From the NCBI RefSeq assembly GCF_040436345.1, contig NC_133221.1, forward strand, positions 4,915,663-4,979,662: a stretch of 64,000 nt of DNA, read 5' to 3'. The DNA comes from Pagrus major (Eukaryota > Chordata > Actinopteri > Spariformes > Sparidae). How positions within the stretch are numbered: the stretch's first letter is position 1; the number at the start of each line of letters is the position of its first letter. Shown here piece after piece: positions 11,801-24,734 of the stretch. The notes below the pieces were generated by a model that saw nothing but the letters and a program-made list of their open reading frames with translations, was not told the DNA's origin and did not search any database. The position numbers and the translations under genes are program-made.

Positions 11801-14800
11801 ACTCTCCTCCATTTACGTGGCCTTGAACTTCAGCTTGGATCCAGAAGCTGCAGCTGACTCCCACGGGCTGCGGCCTATCCTCAACTATCAGACCACCAAC
11901 GTGATTGAGCAGAAGGTACTGTAGCTTTGACGTGCACTGCACTTCCCACGTCTTCTATCAAGCACACTTAACTAACTCTGGAGTGCGTCGATATATGGTG
12001 GAGCAGTGTTCCTCTAATAATGTACATATGGTTCTTAGGCTCATTCTCCCTGAACTGATGATAAGAGTATCCACCACACTGAGTAATCACTCCCTGTAAC
12101 CACTGACTTTCTCCTGTCCCTGATGAAAGAGTCTGTTTTTTGAATGTAAACTCTCAACTACTCTGCTGGGAAGAGGTCCAGGGTGTCTGGAAAGCTGTTT
12201 TTCAAAATGAAAATGTGAGGCATATGTAGAGCGGAGTGTTTCCCTGTCCCAGTAGGAGTTGTTCTCAGCCTGCTTTGCTGCACAACGTTGCGTAGGTGAC
12301 TCGTTCCAGAGCTGCAGGCACAGAAAGATCGGTAGATATTTCAGCGCAGGAGATTTGCCCATCTGGTTGAAATCTCTCGGCATCTTGCCAGTTTTCCTCT
12401 GGCAGTGAGCGGAGTTGGCTCGACATGTGGGCATCCTCTCAGCTGTGGCACAGCATGCACCATGTGTGAGTTCACAGGGTTGGGGCATTAAGGGAATGGC
12501 AATCAGCATAGTTTTATCTCCCCCCCTTCTTTCTCCTTTGCTCTTATTCCTGTTGGATCAGGACTGAACCCTGTCATTGAAGTCATTCCATGATATCAAA
12601 GCTGTCAGGCCTCCGACAGATGTGGTCTTTTGCTGAACCAAAACCTTGAGACAGGCCTGAGCTAAGATGTCAACCTTAAACCTGAAAAAGACACTTTTTG
12701 CCAAACACCCCAAAAAGAGCCAACCTAATCTGTGTAAAAGGGGAGTGAGAGCCTGCCAACATATTTCATTAATCTGGCTTTAGACTGTGTGAATGTAACT
12801 CAGTCTATGGGTGACTATCACACCGCAGCCTCGGCCTTCATCAGACACATGATGCCTTATTGATTTGCACATATGCTTTGAGACTATGTGGCAGGCCATG
12901 TAACATTTCGTCGACTCTGCCAAGCTCTTACTTTGTTTGAGCCCGAGTGAGAATGAGAGACGGTTGATGTGCTCTCACTCTCTCTCTGCACTCTTAACAA
13001 ATCCCACATGTTTCTATGAGGAGTTATGACATTGTGGAGGATCTTTTAATTGCCATAATCTCTCAGATCTTGCACAAAAGCATACATTTGTGCGAAACTT
13101 GCAGGGATCCCAGTTGTCGTCACCTTCTTATTGAACCTGGAAACGACCAAAATTGTGCATCAGTGCCCTCATTGTTCTTAAAATAATAACATCTGACCTA
13201 ATTTGTGTGATTCTGATTAATGTGCTCCGCTCATTTTGCCAAGTTAGCGTTTTGAAGTCACAATGTGATGCTTGCCCTCATTATGTCACACGCTGAGGTC
13301 AGCTTTGTTGTTGTTAAACTACACTGACGGGCCTACAGACGTCGTTTTCCTGCACTTCGCGGGCATACGGACCGGGGTGCACATGTGGCCATGTTAGCAT
13401 GGTGGTTACCATGGTGTCCATAATTAGAGCCCCTGGATGGTGTAATGACAAGGGGGGCGCTTGGCACTCTCTAATCTCCTCCTCCATTTCTATTTATTAT
13501 CCTCATCGTCACGAGTATCATCACACTGTCACAGTCGCAGCGGGATGCAATTTAGCAATCCCGCAGGGCTTTCCCTGCCGCGGCCCTGCCACACGTTCAG
13601 CGGTCATCCACTTATCCAGCAGTGTTTCTGTTGCTTTGTTGTCTCTCCCTGCACTGTAATCTTCAAACCCCCTGCTTCTGCTTTTCAGGTCAACAGAGAT
13701 ATCCTATGTCTCAGTCAGTTCCTCTAGGATGTAGGCTCCTCCCTCGCCATATGATCAGATACTGCTGTGGTTCGCTGGGCGGTGTAGTGTGTGGTGAAAG
13801 CGCGGTTTGCCGCACGGGGCTGTGATGTGGGACGCCGAGAGCAGGCGGCTTTGTGTCAAGCTCCACAGGAGTATCTCCTCTGGGCTTGGACTCATCATTT
13901 CCTTCTCTTACGTCGCAAACAAAAAGCGTGTGTGTGTGTGTGTGTGTGTGTCGGGACAGCTGGTTCGGGGGGGGGAGTGTGTCTGTGCCTGTCATGACCT
14001 CACTGAGTCAGTCATTGTCCTTCTGAGCCACAACATGGTTTTTTACTGTCTGATGTTGTCTTGTAGATAATGGGGACTGCAGGGCAGGTGTGTGCTGGGT
14101 GGCGGTCGGGAGGTGGGGGTGGAATGTATTAGTCATACCACATGTCGCATCTTGCTACACTCATCCTGTTGTCTCCCTTAAACAGATACTTGATGTATCT
14201 CATGTGTGCCTAATTCCTCTCACGTGTAAAAGAAGTATGTTTGTAGTCAGAACCGATGATGATCTGCAGCCTGTATTAAAACTTTATCACCAACAATGTG
14301 TGTCTTTTAGGCTCAGATTCTGTTGGACTGTGGCGAGGACAACATCTGCGTTCCCGACTTGAAGCTGGCAGTCCACGGGTGAGTGCTCATTTCCTTATAT
14401 ATTTCTTTATAATCCATATGGATTTCAGGGAATATATTAGAATGATGTCCCATGGTAAACTGTGAACGGGGTCACAGACCCTGAACTCTTCACCTCCTCT
14501 CTGGATTTGAGCGCTAAAGCACAAATACAGCTGTTTTTGTTGTTCCGCTGCTTTGTTTAGCCTAGCATACCAGAGTGGGACTGTTAATAGCCACAGTGCT
14601 GCAGTAGAGAAGAGGTACACCGTCTTCTGAAAACAGGAAGCAGCTCGGCTCTACAGGTGCAATGACAAACCATCAAGGGGAGATGAAAGGAAATATGGGA
14701 GCTGTGTGCCAGAGTCCTCGACCTCGCCTGCTTCTGAAGCTGTCAGGAGCAGCCTGCCCGCCACACTTTGATTCCAGAAATCTGTTAGCATTTTCCTCAA

Positions 14801-17800
14801 AAATAACAGCCTCCCTGATACTCCCTTCTCCGCTCTGTCATTTTGATTTCACATTCCTATATTTATCTACCATCTGCCTCCATTTTTTTTTTTTTTTTCA
14901 ACGTATGGCTGATCCATCACATATGGAACAACCTGCCGCCGCTCCATCCAAGAAATTGAGACGTAGAAAAGTGCAAAGATTAGTGCAATTAGAATAATAG
15001 CTTGATGTTTTTGTCTGGCCTGTAGTAAATTAATAGAGCCTAAATTAGTTTGAGGGGTTGACGGGAAGGCCATGATTTAGTGGAATGTCAGAAAAAAAAA
15101 AAAAAGAAGCGTCCATCATTCCTGCAGTGTTGTTTCTTTTATTGCGCTGCCAAAACACATAACCTGTTAGACCGAGGGTCCCTCAGGGAAGCTTTACGTT
15201 TTTTTCGTGGAGTTTTCTAATTTTGAGCCTTTGTTTGGTTTGAAAAGTGCGATGCCAGTTAGAATCAGAGCGCGGCCGACTCGAGGATCGGCTGCAGAAG
15301 TCTCCTCTCTCCTGCGCTGCTTTATGAGAGCAGGCTGTAATTAAAAACGTCTGTGTGGCCCTCCATATGGAATTTCTCATTGTTCTGAGCTGTGGGGCGA
15401 GGGTGGAGGGAGTGAGAGAAAGCAAGGAAGGGGGAGGTGTTTTACACTCCCACTCCTAGACCCTGTACATATATACATGCATGTATGAGTTTATTACCAC
15501 ATTGGAAAAAGTTCTCATTTAATGGGGGAGGGGCTTTGTGAGATGAGTCTTCTGCAGTTTCATTAACGCAACTACAATTTGTTTAAGACTCTTCTCCCCA
15601 CAACACAAACAAAGAATGACATTGTTTACTCTTAACGGCGATACATTTATTTGTCGAAGGAGTCGTGACACCATTCATCCTGACCGTTGACCCTCTTAGT
15701 AATCTTTTTTTTTCTCTGGTTGGCTCCACAGGAACAGGAAGGAAGTCTACCTGGGTGATGACAACTCGCTAACCTTGACTTTCAACGCCAAGAATGAGGG
15801 TGAGGGAGGGGCGTACGAGGCAGAGCTGTACGTGGTGCTCCCCCCTGAAGCTGACTACAGCGGTATCGCCCGCGGTAATGAGGTGACTAGAAATGCAGAA
15901 ACAACCCACAACTTCCAGCAACTAATATGCCTCTCTGGACCTGATTATGGCTGTTAAACTGCTTCTCTATGCTTGTCCTTTGCTGTGGTTTGACCAATCT
16001 GTACTCTTGTTTTCAGAGCCTGACCCAGCTGACCTGCAGCTATGAGTCTGAGAACCAGACCCGATACCTCAGCTGTGATTTGGGCAACCCAATGAAGTCT
16101 GGTACCAATGTAAGCACACCGCTGTCGTTTGGCAGTTTTTGGGCTCTATGTCTATTGAGTTTAAGGGTTAAAGGATACAGAGTCGTGCAGGGATGATGCA
16201 TGTTTGTAGGCCACCCTGGAAGCTGGCATCGCCCTGGCTCCCTCGACATAAAGCCTATGGGATTATTCCATTTGCTTTTTTCTTTATTATTGTGGAAATT
16301 AAGCTCTGTGGCAAACAAAAGTTAATGATACTTTTCACGCTTTGTTTGGCAAGATAATCTTCACAAACGAACGCCACTTTTATGATTTTTGAACGTCCCA
16401 GACAACCTCTGTAATCTCCTGTAGCCACTTGTTAGCAACTGCAGTTTTTTAATACATGTGAAACCGTCAAAGTCGGGTATTTACTGACGTATTTTATGTC
16501 ATAGAACAATACGTGAAGATTTCTTAAGCTTGTGTTACCCACAGACTTAATTTCAGACATATTACAACAAAAGGAACTCATAAAACCCTATTAAGTTTGA
16601 GAAAGGGAAACCAAAAGTGCAAAAACGCTATCTTATTTCCAGGTTTTATGACTCAGTCCTATGTCTCGAGTGTTTTTAATAGAGATAAACATTTGACACA
16701 ACATCATGATTTCCTGCTCTTTGTAAAAGGACAAAAGTTGTGTGTCTGTGTCATCCCCTGATTAGGTGTGAACAGCACAGGAAAAGTTGGTATGCGTTAG
16801 GAAATGTTGTGACAGGAAGCACAGACTCCATCTGTGCCCCTCGGCCTCCTGCTGGGCAGAGTTCCCTTTTTTAATGATGGAGTCACAAGCTGGCAGGCTT
16901 TTAATTGGTCTGCAGAGGAAAACCGTCAGCAACATGTTAACTGGAAGAGACACACAGGCTTGTTGTCACAGAATCTGCTGACTTGTTTCTCTGGGAAGAT
17001 CTCAGACTGCAGCGTTATTGATCTAAAGTGACCGGCCAGTTGTGTGGGAAAGAGATGGATCTGAAATTATTAATAGAGAAAAGGGCAGAGCAGGAACTCT
17101 CAGATACATTTCGGACATGCCCGCTTGTAATGAATCTGCCTGCTGGACAGACAAGAAGCTCACAGGCCGACACACCCAAGATCTTCACATATCTGTCAGA
17201 GGATGGGAAGAGTAAAGTGGAGGGGGGAGGAACGGCTGAGAGTCTGAGTTAGCTCTACCGAAAGTTAACTAAGAGCTGTCTTAAAGTGTGTTTTTGTGCC
17301 TCGCTGTTAAAATATTGTGTTTATATGTCATTTCTATTGACATTTTATCAACCTTGACAACATGAGGTGCTTGTTCCAGGTGGGGCAGCTGCAAATAGCA
17401 TAGTTGACTGTTAATAAGTGCATACTTAAAGGTGTTATTGATAACATTCAGCCACTAAAAGTGACATCCCACCTCCCCTCTTCCATTGCATTCACGTCAC
17501 AACACCGCTGTTGTTCGAATCATCTGCCTCCTCAAGTGGTTGTCAGTTTGTTGCACCAGCTAAGGTTGCTAACGCTAACTAGCCAACGTTAGAGTTGGGG
17601 TTAGTGTGCTGGGTGCAGACTGTACAACTCAGGCCTTTTTATGTTTTTTTCCCACAAACTAACAACTACCAAGACTTTTGATCGCTGAGGAAACGCGAAT
17701 ACAACGTGATACCAACGTTGTTTTACTGTTGGCTAAACAATTATAAGAAACTTCTACGCATAGTAATGTTGATAAGCATCTTTTTTTTTATCACGTAATG

Positions 17801-20800
17801 ATGATCAATATGTTGTATCTTCCTCTTTGCAGCTGTGGGCAGGTCTTCGCTTCACGGTGCCACGGCTGAAGGACACGCACAAGACTGTTCAGTTTGAGCT
17901 GCAGATTCGCAGGTAAAAACTTAAAGTCATCATGCAACAGACACACGTTACGGCATGTTAAGGAACATGTTTGGTTTCTGATCTCCGCAGCTCTCAGATG
18001 ATGTCAGCTAATCAGAATCTTTTTTCTTCTCCTCTGTGTTTCCACAGTAAAAATGAGAATAATTCCCACAGTGAGGTTGTTCCCTACAAGCTGGAGGTGG
18101 TTGTTCAGGCTGATGTCATCCTCCAGGGGTGAGCTCAGTTGAACTTTTGGAATTTCATTAACTCTCCACTGCCTCCTTGACACATCTTCTAACGTCCTTC
18201 TCTTTTCTTTTTTAAGTGTGTCTCGACCAGATAAGGTCTTCTTCCCGCCGCCCAACTGGAAGGTGACCAAAAGCTACGAGGTGGAGCAGGACGTCGGGCC
18301 TGCGGTGGAACACATCTATGAGGTAATCAGCCATGTTCGTAGCTGTGCAGACTCATCGTGGGGCTGAGCAGATTGGGTTGGAAAGCAAACCTTACTTCTC
18401 TTAAAGTGAGCTGACTTCTCAGGGAAAACATTCTCCAGATTACGCAGCGTGATTTATTCTCAGGCTTTCCTGATCCACTTTCTCTTGGATGAGCTTTAAC
18501 AGTGCTCTACTTTAGGTGACCTATTTGTAGATTAAGACAATATGTCAAATATGAAAGTTGCAGCATGAGAAAGACGATCTGTTGCAACCTCCCTTTTGTA
18601 GTTTTCTAATGCTTCACATACTAAAGTTTCCTATTCTTTGTTTCCTCTTTCCAGCTGGTGAACAACGGGCCCAGTCGGATCAGCCACACCCAGCTCGAGC
18701 TGCGCTGCCCCCTCAGTGTCCAGGGTCAAACCCTCCTTTACCCCCTGGAGTTTTCCACAGAGGGCCCCATTAACTGCACCTCGGACAAACACATGAACCA
18801 CCATAGCCTCAAAGTAAGTGCCTCACATTGCACACCTCTGAGGGGTCAAATGAGGCTACAGCAGACAGCGAACATCTCCCACCGATTCCCAGTCAGTTGT
18901 ATGATTAACAGCTGGATCGTCCCACTGGTTGGCCCACACCCACCTCCTCCCAGCTTTTTCAGCCCCACCCAGGACACTTCCCCCACCACCACTTTGAAGT
19001 CCCAGCTCTTCCCTATGTCCCGCACAGCTCGATGAACCACCTCACCCAGCAATACACTCACTAATCTTCGACATCCAGCAACGCCCCCCCCCCCCTTATA
19101 CAAAGTTGTAGCTTTCGTGTTTGTGTTTACATTTTGAAGCTTGACAGATGTTGAGCAGGGTGGTCATCAGTCTCAGCAATTCACAGGGGGAAAAAAACAT
19201 TAGCTCACAGCTAAGTACGGTGTATTTACCACGGGAATCCATGAGGAGTAGCGCTCACATGCTTCTGATTAATGACAAAAAGCCTCGGGGTCACGCTAAC
19301 ATTAGGTCTTATATTGACAGAAAGGGTGGTGTGCTCGTCTGCATAGTGAGGTCAGTGTCTGTGTTGTCCTAATGGGTGTTGTGTGCGTTTTCTCTCCTCC
19401 TGTAGCTCCAGCGGACTTCCACAGAACCACCTATCCTGGCGCTGAAGGCCAGCGAGCACCATGTCGAGAGGAGGGACGTCCACAAGAATCAACTCGCCCA
19501 TTTGACTAACCTGGTAAGAGGCTTGAAGGGGAAGTGTCAGGTTCAATAAATACAAGATGGTGTCTGCATGAATGAACATCGTCAGGCCAAAAGGTGAAGT
19601 CTTAACGTAATAGGTGACTTGAAAGTGAGAGAATGAGGAGCTTGAGTTTACAGTTAAGGGTAAATGAGGTTATGTAGTTAAACAGCAGGACGCTGCTCAG
19701 AACAAAGAGGTTCAAACAATATGTTTTGCTGTATCGCCTTAAGTTAAGTGTGTAGGTCTGGATCTATTTTGGTGACACTGGCCCTGATCTTATATGAGGC
19801 TCCTGGGATTGGGTAATTAGGTTATGATGTCGTTAAAAGGGAGGGGTCAAAGGGCGCAGGCTTGTCCCGTTGTGGTGATTAACATTAAAGAGCCCTTTAG
19901 TAGTGGTGGAGGGGTGGAGAGGCTGAGAAGACATGGGAGGCTTTTTGTCAGTGATGCACTGGTTACTTCACAGACTGCTCTTTAATTTTGGGCTCTGGGT
20001 GGTGTGAGGGCCCCCGGAGGCCCCCGCACACTGGCCCTATTGATCCACCCAGCTGCAGGTAGCTTCTCCCTCTGCCTGCGTCTGTGCGTACCTGCCTCAG
20101 CCAAAGAGGTCTTTGTCCGAGCGCCCGTCGCTCCCGAGCACGCTCGTTTATCAAGCGCGTCCAACGACACGTTAGCATGAAGGACCCCATTCTCCCGTTT
20201 TTCTCCTGCGTCTGCACTTTTTGTTTTTTTACGCTCAGCAGGACAGACATCTCTGTTCAAAGTGTCTCTTGATCTGAGTGTGTTAGCGTTTAGCAATGCT
20301 TGAACGAAGCTGTCAGCCTAGGTCAAAGCGTGAGAGTTTAAAATGACCAGCCTAGTCTTTGAAGAGCGGTGCTATGCATAGAGAACAAAGGACCGACTTT
20401 AATTACACTTATTATCAAAAGGCATTTTGTAATTTAACTTTTTTAAATTTCTGTTGTAGTACTTTTATTGTGTTGTAAGTACTTAAGTGGGTAACATATG
20501 TGTGTTTACTGGTCTTGTAGAGTAACACTGCACATGTAAAAATAGAGGTATAAAGCCTATTATGGCTCCAGAGGAGTGATGTCACTCAGCGGCGTAGTTG
20601 CATTGTGGGTAATGTAGGCACCAGGTTTTCAGGAAGAAAAATGTGTGGAATAAAAAAGATGATTTCTCTGGTGTTGTAAAGTTGATCTTATTTTTAAACC
20701 GTCCAAACAATGTTTGCAATGCTAGACCAGTTGACTGCTTTTCAAGACCTTGTGCCTACATTACCCATAATGCAACTCACTAACAGACATCACTAGAGGC

Positions 20801-23800
20801 ATTTTGTCAGATTACATACAGCTTTGTGGGTCACCACTCTGATATATTTCTCTGGCAGCTTTATAATTCATCAGCAGGGTCCTCTGATGGACAATCCCGT
20901 CCTTTTATTGACAACTTCTTTAACTGTAGACTGGAAAAACCCCTCAGTATTTATTAATGATAACTAAAATGTATAACTGCATTATTAACAAATTTAACAC
21001 CAGACAAACAATCTGGCACACAAAAACTCTTGAGCCATCTATCTATCTTGAACTGATCTATAAAACATTAGTATCACATGTACTAACCATCGATAAAGCC
21101 TTTATTAAAGCTGAGCGATCCTCAGATCCAAGAGGCTCGGACCAGCAGTTGTTTGGTTGATACGTCGGTAGAATCTTGACTGACTCAGTGATTAATTGGC
21201 TTCTTACAGTGTCGACCTGGCGCTGGTCTGCAGCTGTGTAGTGATTTTTTATGAAGCTGTGGGAACAGATCTTGACCACATAATCCCACAAGGGAGGATA
21301 TGTGAGACTTGGGGCTGAGGCATCTTTGGCACTGGTCCATGCTCATGTCATTTCCACAAACCTCCGTGGCCCCGGTGCCCTGGGGCATTAGGGAGGTCTA
21401 CCAGGAGGAAGTGGACTGATATGCTCCCTGTCTGTCTGAATACCCTCATTAAGTCTGTCTAATACTGAGCCTAAAGGAACCAGGCAGGCACTCTCTACTC
21501 CTCTTTGTTTGCCCTACTCGGTGTAATAAGTAAACTAATGCGCCGCCGCAGGAAACCCGCCGAAACCTCTCAGTCTGGTTGGTGGCAGAGCTACAGCACC
21601 CGCTCCATAACACAGTGTGTTGCATGTTCTTAAATGTTAAACATACCAAGCTGCATTATGGGGATCTAATTAGGACTGTGTATTATACAGTCTTGAGAAA
21701 AATGGGCTGGTTTTAGTGGTTGGGCAATAATGTGGAGAGTGGTGCGTGCTGCATTTTTACAGTCTCATGACATTCCTTCGATCTAATTTGAAGCAGGCGT
21801 GGAATACAGATCATAACATTGGGCTCTTTGTTATATTTATTCGACCTGCGGCATTAACGTGGCTCTTATTTGTCCTTCACTTATGTTTTTTTTGCCAGTT
21901 TTCACTTTTGCTTGTCCTTCACCTGCATGCAGTCATGTGATCTTGTTAGTTAAACACACTGAAGAATATGAACTGGTTGTGAAATAACTCAATTTAATAC
22001 TGATTCCTCGGCATGACCTACTTAAGCAAACGAGACCAGCAGCACAAGGATCATATTTCTAAACAGTTGTTATTAGTTATTAGTTCTTAATGCCTGTAAC
22101 CCAGTCCACTTTTGAAAAGTCATAAAATTAAAACTACCTCCATGGGGGAGTGGTGAGGATGAATGGAGGGGTCTCATCGATCCAAGGAAAGAAGCTGCTC
22201 TGTAGTCTGGTGGTAGAGCACGAAAACAAAGATGACTTTGTTTTGCTTTGTTCACAGAATAAACAAAAGAAAATGAAAGTTCCTTGTAGAAGCTTTAAAG
22301 GAGCACTATGTAGTTTTGGAGAAGAAATTCAAACTCAGAATTTTTATATTTACAATATTAATGAGGTGATAATACAAACTTTTTTCCATAATTGAATAAA
22401 GAAGCTGTTCTCAGAGGGAAATAAGGTCCCCAGAACACTGTTTGAAGCTAGAAAGGTGGCAGGGTCCGCCACATATAAACAGTAAAACAGTGTGAAATTG
22501 TGTTGTCCTTTCTTACAAATAGCACCTTTAAGCTTTCTCAACAAAACTACTATTACTGAGCAACCTAATCTGTTAGCTGTAGGATTACATGTAATGTAGG
22601 TGTATGAACGGGAATATTACTAAAACAAAGTTTATTTTGTTTCACCATCGTCTTAATCATCGCTGTGCTTTTATAAAAGCAACATAGCATTAATAATGTT
22701 TCCTCTTTCTTTCCCTTGCTTCAAAAACAAACACACATGCTAGCCAGATCTTGATCTTTACGACAAGAGGCGGTGGTGTTCATACCAGAATAGCTGCTAT
22801 GCACAAGAATGACTCAAATAAAACTTATTCAGCGTTTAATTAACATCGTCTTCACTCCTTCCTCTCTGTTCCTGCAGTCCTGTTCTAATTCGGAGTGCTG
22901 GACGCTCCAGTGCAATGTGGGTCTGCTGGAGAAGGGAACCACCGCTATCCTTAAAGTGCGCTCCCGAGTCTGGGCTGAGACCTTCATCGAGGTTTGTTGG
23001 AGATGACCCTTGCCTTACAAACTAAGACATGTACTGTAGATGAACACGTGTTACGACCAGATGACAGAGGCACAGCAGAGGAAACTATAGATCAGTCTTT
23101 TCCCACCGGTGCCTGTGTATTTTCTCATGTCAGGCTTTGGCAGGAAGTAAGAGGCAATTTTTCATTAAAAAATAAAACACTGAGATTTTAAAAATGTGCA
23201 GCTGGCAGAGATACATAGTGGCAGTAGTCAGTCTCACACACGTATTTGTGTTGACTAGGCATCAGCACTGGTTTTGGATCAGTTCTTAAGGCTGCCAGTA
23301 TGTGCCGTCTCACATATTTGCCTCAACAAATGGGACAGCAGTTGCTAACTGAGATTTCAACTGTAGTTTCCAGCAAGTTTATGTTTATTGTCAGCCTGCC
23401 ATGTCTGAGCTAAACATTATTACCACCCCCTGCACGCTGTAACACAAGGCCTATGTGTGAATGCATTGAAAATTCATTATCCGGTATCACAGCTTCTCAT
23501 AGGAAAGGAATGCTGGAGGGATTTTCTTTTGCAGAGGCAGACGGTCTCTGTCGCCTCCTAGTGTATGATCACTGAATTACTTGTATTTTTTTATTTTTTA
23601 TAACTTGCATTGTTTTGTCCTTCAGAGAGCCTACAAGCAGTATGTGCTGGAGTGCCTGGCCAGATACAGTGTGGAGAAGATGCCTTACGCCATTCTACCC
23701 AAACACTCTCCCAGTGGACACAAAAAGGTATTTAAGATCATTTTTCGTTCACACCAGAGGTGTCGTCTCAGTTTCATTTCGTCCAGTCAAACTCATGAGC

Positions 23801-24734
23801 TGTGCTTTTTGTCCTCAGGTGGTGACACCAGTGGTGTGGAACAAGCCAGATATCGAAAACTCGGTTCCTCTGTGGATCATCATTCTGGCCATTCTGGCTG
23901 GTTTACTGCTTCTGGCTCTACTCATCTACGTCTTATACAAGGTCAGTGAAATAAGGATTTTAGAGTTCATGTATACTGTTTTACAAAAGTTAAGTACTGT
24001 ACCTATTTCCATTTTCTTCAACTTTGCTACTCTCTTAGATTTCAGGGAGAAATCTTATACTTTTTTACTCCACTCTACATTTATTTTATCATTTTTTTCT
24101 ACTAGTTACTTGCAGATTCAGATGAATAATGCAAAATAGAATCAACAATACATTATGATGATATAATATTATGGATTAAGATAAAACTTCACAAGCTACC
24201 CAGAAGATTAAGTATGGAAGGTCCAGTATTATAATATGCATTTTTCTGAAATGGTCCATTTAGCATAAGAAGTACTTTGATATACTTTAAATATACTATG
24301 ATGCCAGTTCTTTTGTTCTTTTACTTAAAACTGGCCGTGAATAATGTTTTTTTGCTTTAACGTATCATTGTGAAATAATATTCAAGCATGATGTAATGCC
24401 TATATAATAATGACACCATATGCATTTAGATTGGTCCCCTTTATACTCTTTCACTGTGCAGTTTTTGCCATTGAGCACAAAATCTCCCAGAACTGTTTTC
24501 ACTCCAAGTAAAAATGTTGAGATCTGAGTTCTTCCTCTATCTCTGCCGTTACACTGTGTACTAGAAGATTTGTTTATGCAGTCTGCAGTTAAACTAATTA
24601 GGGTCTGTGCTCGCTTCTAATTTCTGCCTCTCTTAAAATGTTCTTTGTAGTTTGGCTTCTTCAAGCGATCTCTACCTTACGGCACCGCCATGGAGAAAGC
24701 ACAGCTCAAACCACAGGCTGCCTCTGAAGCCTAG
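3767..24734 (+). CDS. itga5: Integrin alpha-5 (fibronectin receptor alpha chain), 5'-truncated by window edge
   Basis: Integrin alpha-5 pairs with beta-1 at the plasma membrane and binds RGD sites in fibronectin. Exons seen: 3767-3867, 4870-4993, 5156-5217, 5309-5354, 5455-5580, 5684-5728, 6812-6855, 7068-7124, 7755-7807, 7982-8190, 8462-8653, 8762-8807, 9457-9570, 10912-10967, 11373-11530, 11778-11915, 14311-14378, 15732-15882, 16017-16109, 17833-17912, 18048-18128, 18217-18322, 18655-18813, 19406-19513, 22878-22991, 23626-23727, 23819-23941, 24651-24734. All have GT/AG borders and join in one open frame of 945 residues plus a partial first codon. The first visible exon matches human exon 3 and human ITGA5 has 30 exons, so two exons including the signal peptide should lie upstream. 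The match is close throughout ([42 protein letters not shown]). The tail motif separates it from ITGAV, ITGA8 and ITGA2B. No frameshift or internal stop was seen. Confidence 0.97.
6021..6345. repeat. Dispersed repeat, copy 1 (pairs with 41951-42349)
   Basis: Shares blocks with 41951-42349 in the same order and orientation: catttctggagctt-acag-aaaacaa, aaatcaattt-gatct, gagctgt-tggagc, gggctga-gaga followed by tgactgattt-cact. The copies are diverged and no clear inverted ends were seen. Lies in an itga5 intron. Confidence 0.65.
8842..9100. repeat. Inverted-repeat (MITE-like) element
   Basis: The ends are gttagcttagcttag and ctaagctaagctaac, exact inverses. Inside, gctagcctggttctgtccaa (8889 on) pairs with ttggacagagctagc near 9040-9055. 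It is read as a non-autonomous DNA element. Lies in the itga5 intron 8808-9456. Confidence 0.8.
11916..14310. other. itga5 intron, no exon seen
   Basis: A 2.4-kb intron between leg exons. A TG microsatellite lies at 13927-13951. Short open frames on both strands have no recognisable domain and no consistent splice context. Confidence 0.75.
13927..13951 (+). repeat. (TG)n microsatellite
   Basis: Uninterrupted TG dinucleotide run in an itga5 intron. Confidence 0.95.
20576..20793. repeat. Inverted-repeat (MITE-like) element with long arms
   Basis: The left arm 20576-20625 contains gttgcattgtgggtaatgta; the right arm 20748-20793 contains tacattacccataatgcaac, its near-perfect inverse. Arms are about 46-50 bases with few mismatches and a 120-base middle, so transcripts could fold into a hairpin. 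Confidence 0.85.
22292..22533. repeat. MITE-like element, copy 1 (pairs with 49200-49528)
   Basis: Begins ctttaaaggagcactatgta and ends in an inverted form, aatagcacctttaag. Its body matches 49200-49528 in inverted orientation (ggtccccagaacactgtttg here, inverse caaacagtgttctgggga there without its first base). A short repeat of this sort with AAAGG-GC ends fits a non-autonomous DNA element. Confidence 0.8.
23819..24734 (+). other. itga5: itga5 transmembrane and cytoplasmic exons
   Basis: Exon 23819-23941 holds the membrane-proximal ectodomain and the helix starting at [16 protein letters not shown]. Exon 24651-24734 holds [20 protein letters not shown] and ends in ASEA before TAG at 24732-24734. 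GFFKR is the membrane-proximal clasp shared by integrin alpha chains and binds the beta tail; the [10 protein letters not shown] tail is specific to alpha-5. One intron of about 700 bp separates membrane helix and tail. Confidence 0.97.

Larger units (their letters stand above)
19514..22877. other. Largest visible itga5 intron
   Basis: 3.4 kb between calf-2 exons. It carries two inverted-repeat elements (20576-20793 and 22292-22533) and otherwise nothing recognisable. Confidence 0.75.
9457..23727 (+). other. itga5: itga5 leg exons (thigh, calf-1, calf-2) with processing site
   Basis: Fourteen exons encode the immunoglobulin-like leg. Thigh: from the RPIV segment of exon 9457-9570 to [15 protein letters not shown] (14311-14378). 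Calf-1: [12 protein letters not shown] to about 18128. Calf-2: the remaining exons to 23727. Exon 19406-19513 carries the paired basic residues [10 protein letters not shown] where human ITGA5 has a KR-E cut site, so the heavy/light chain cleavage is probably kept but in different sequence. The stretch [14 protein letters not shown] before it is fish-divergent. N-glycosylation sequons are common (NLSF, NFSL, NQTR, NCTS, NNSH). Confidence 0.92.

Noticed and set aside
11349..11942. 197-codon minus-strand open frame
   Set aside because: Antisense shadow of itga5 exons 11373-11530 and 11778-11915.
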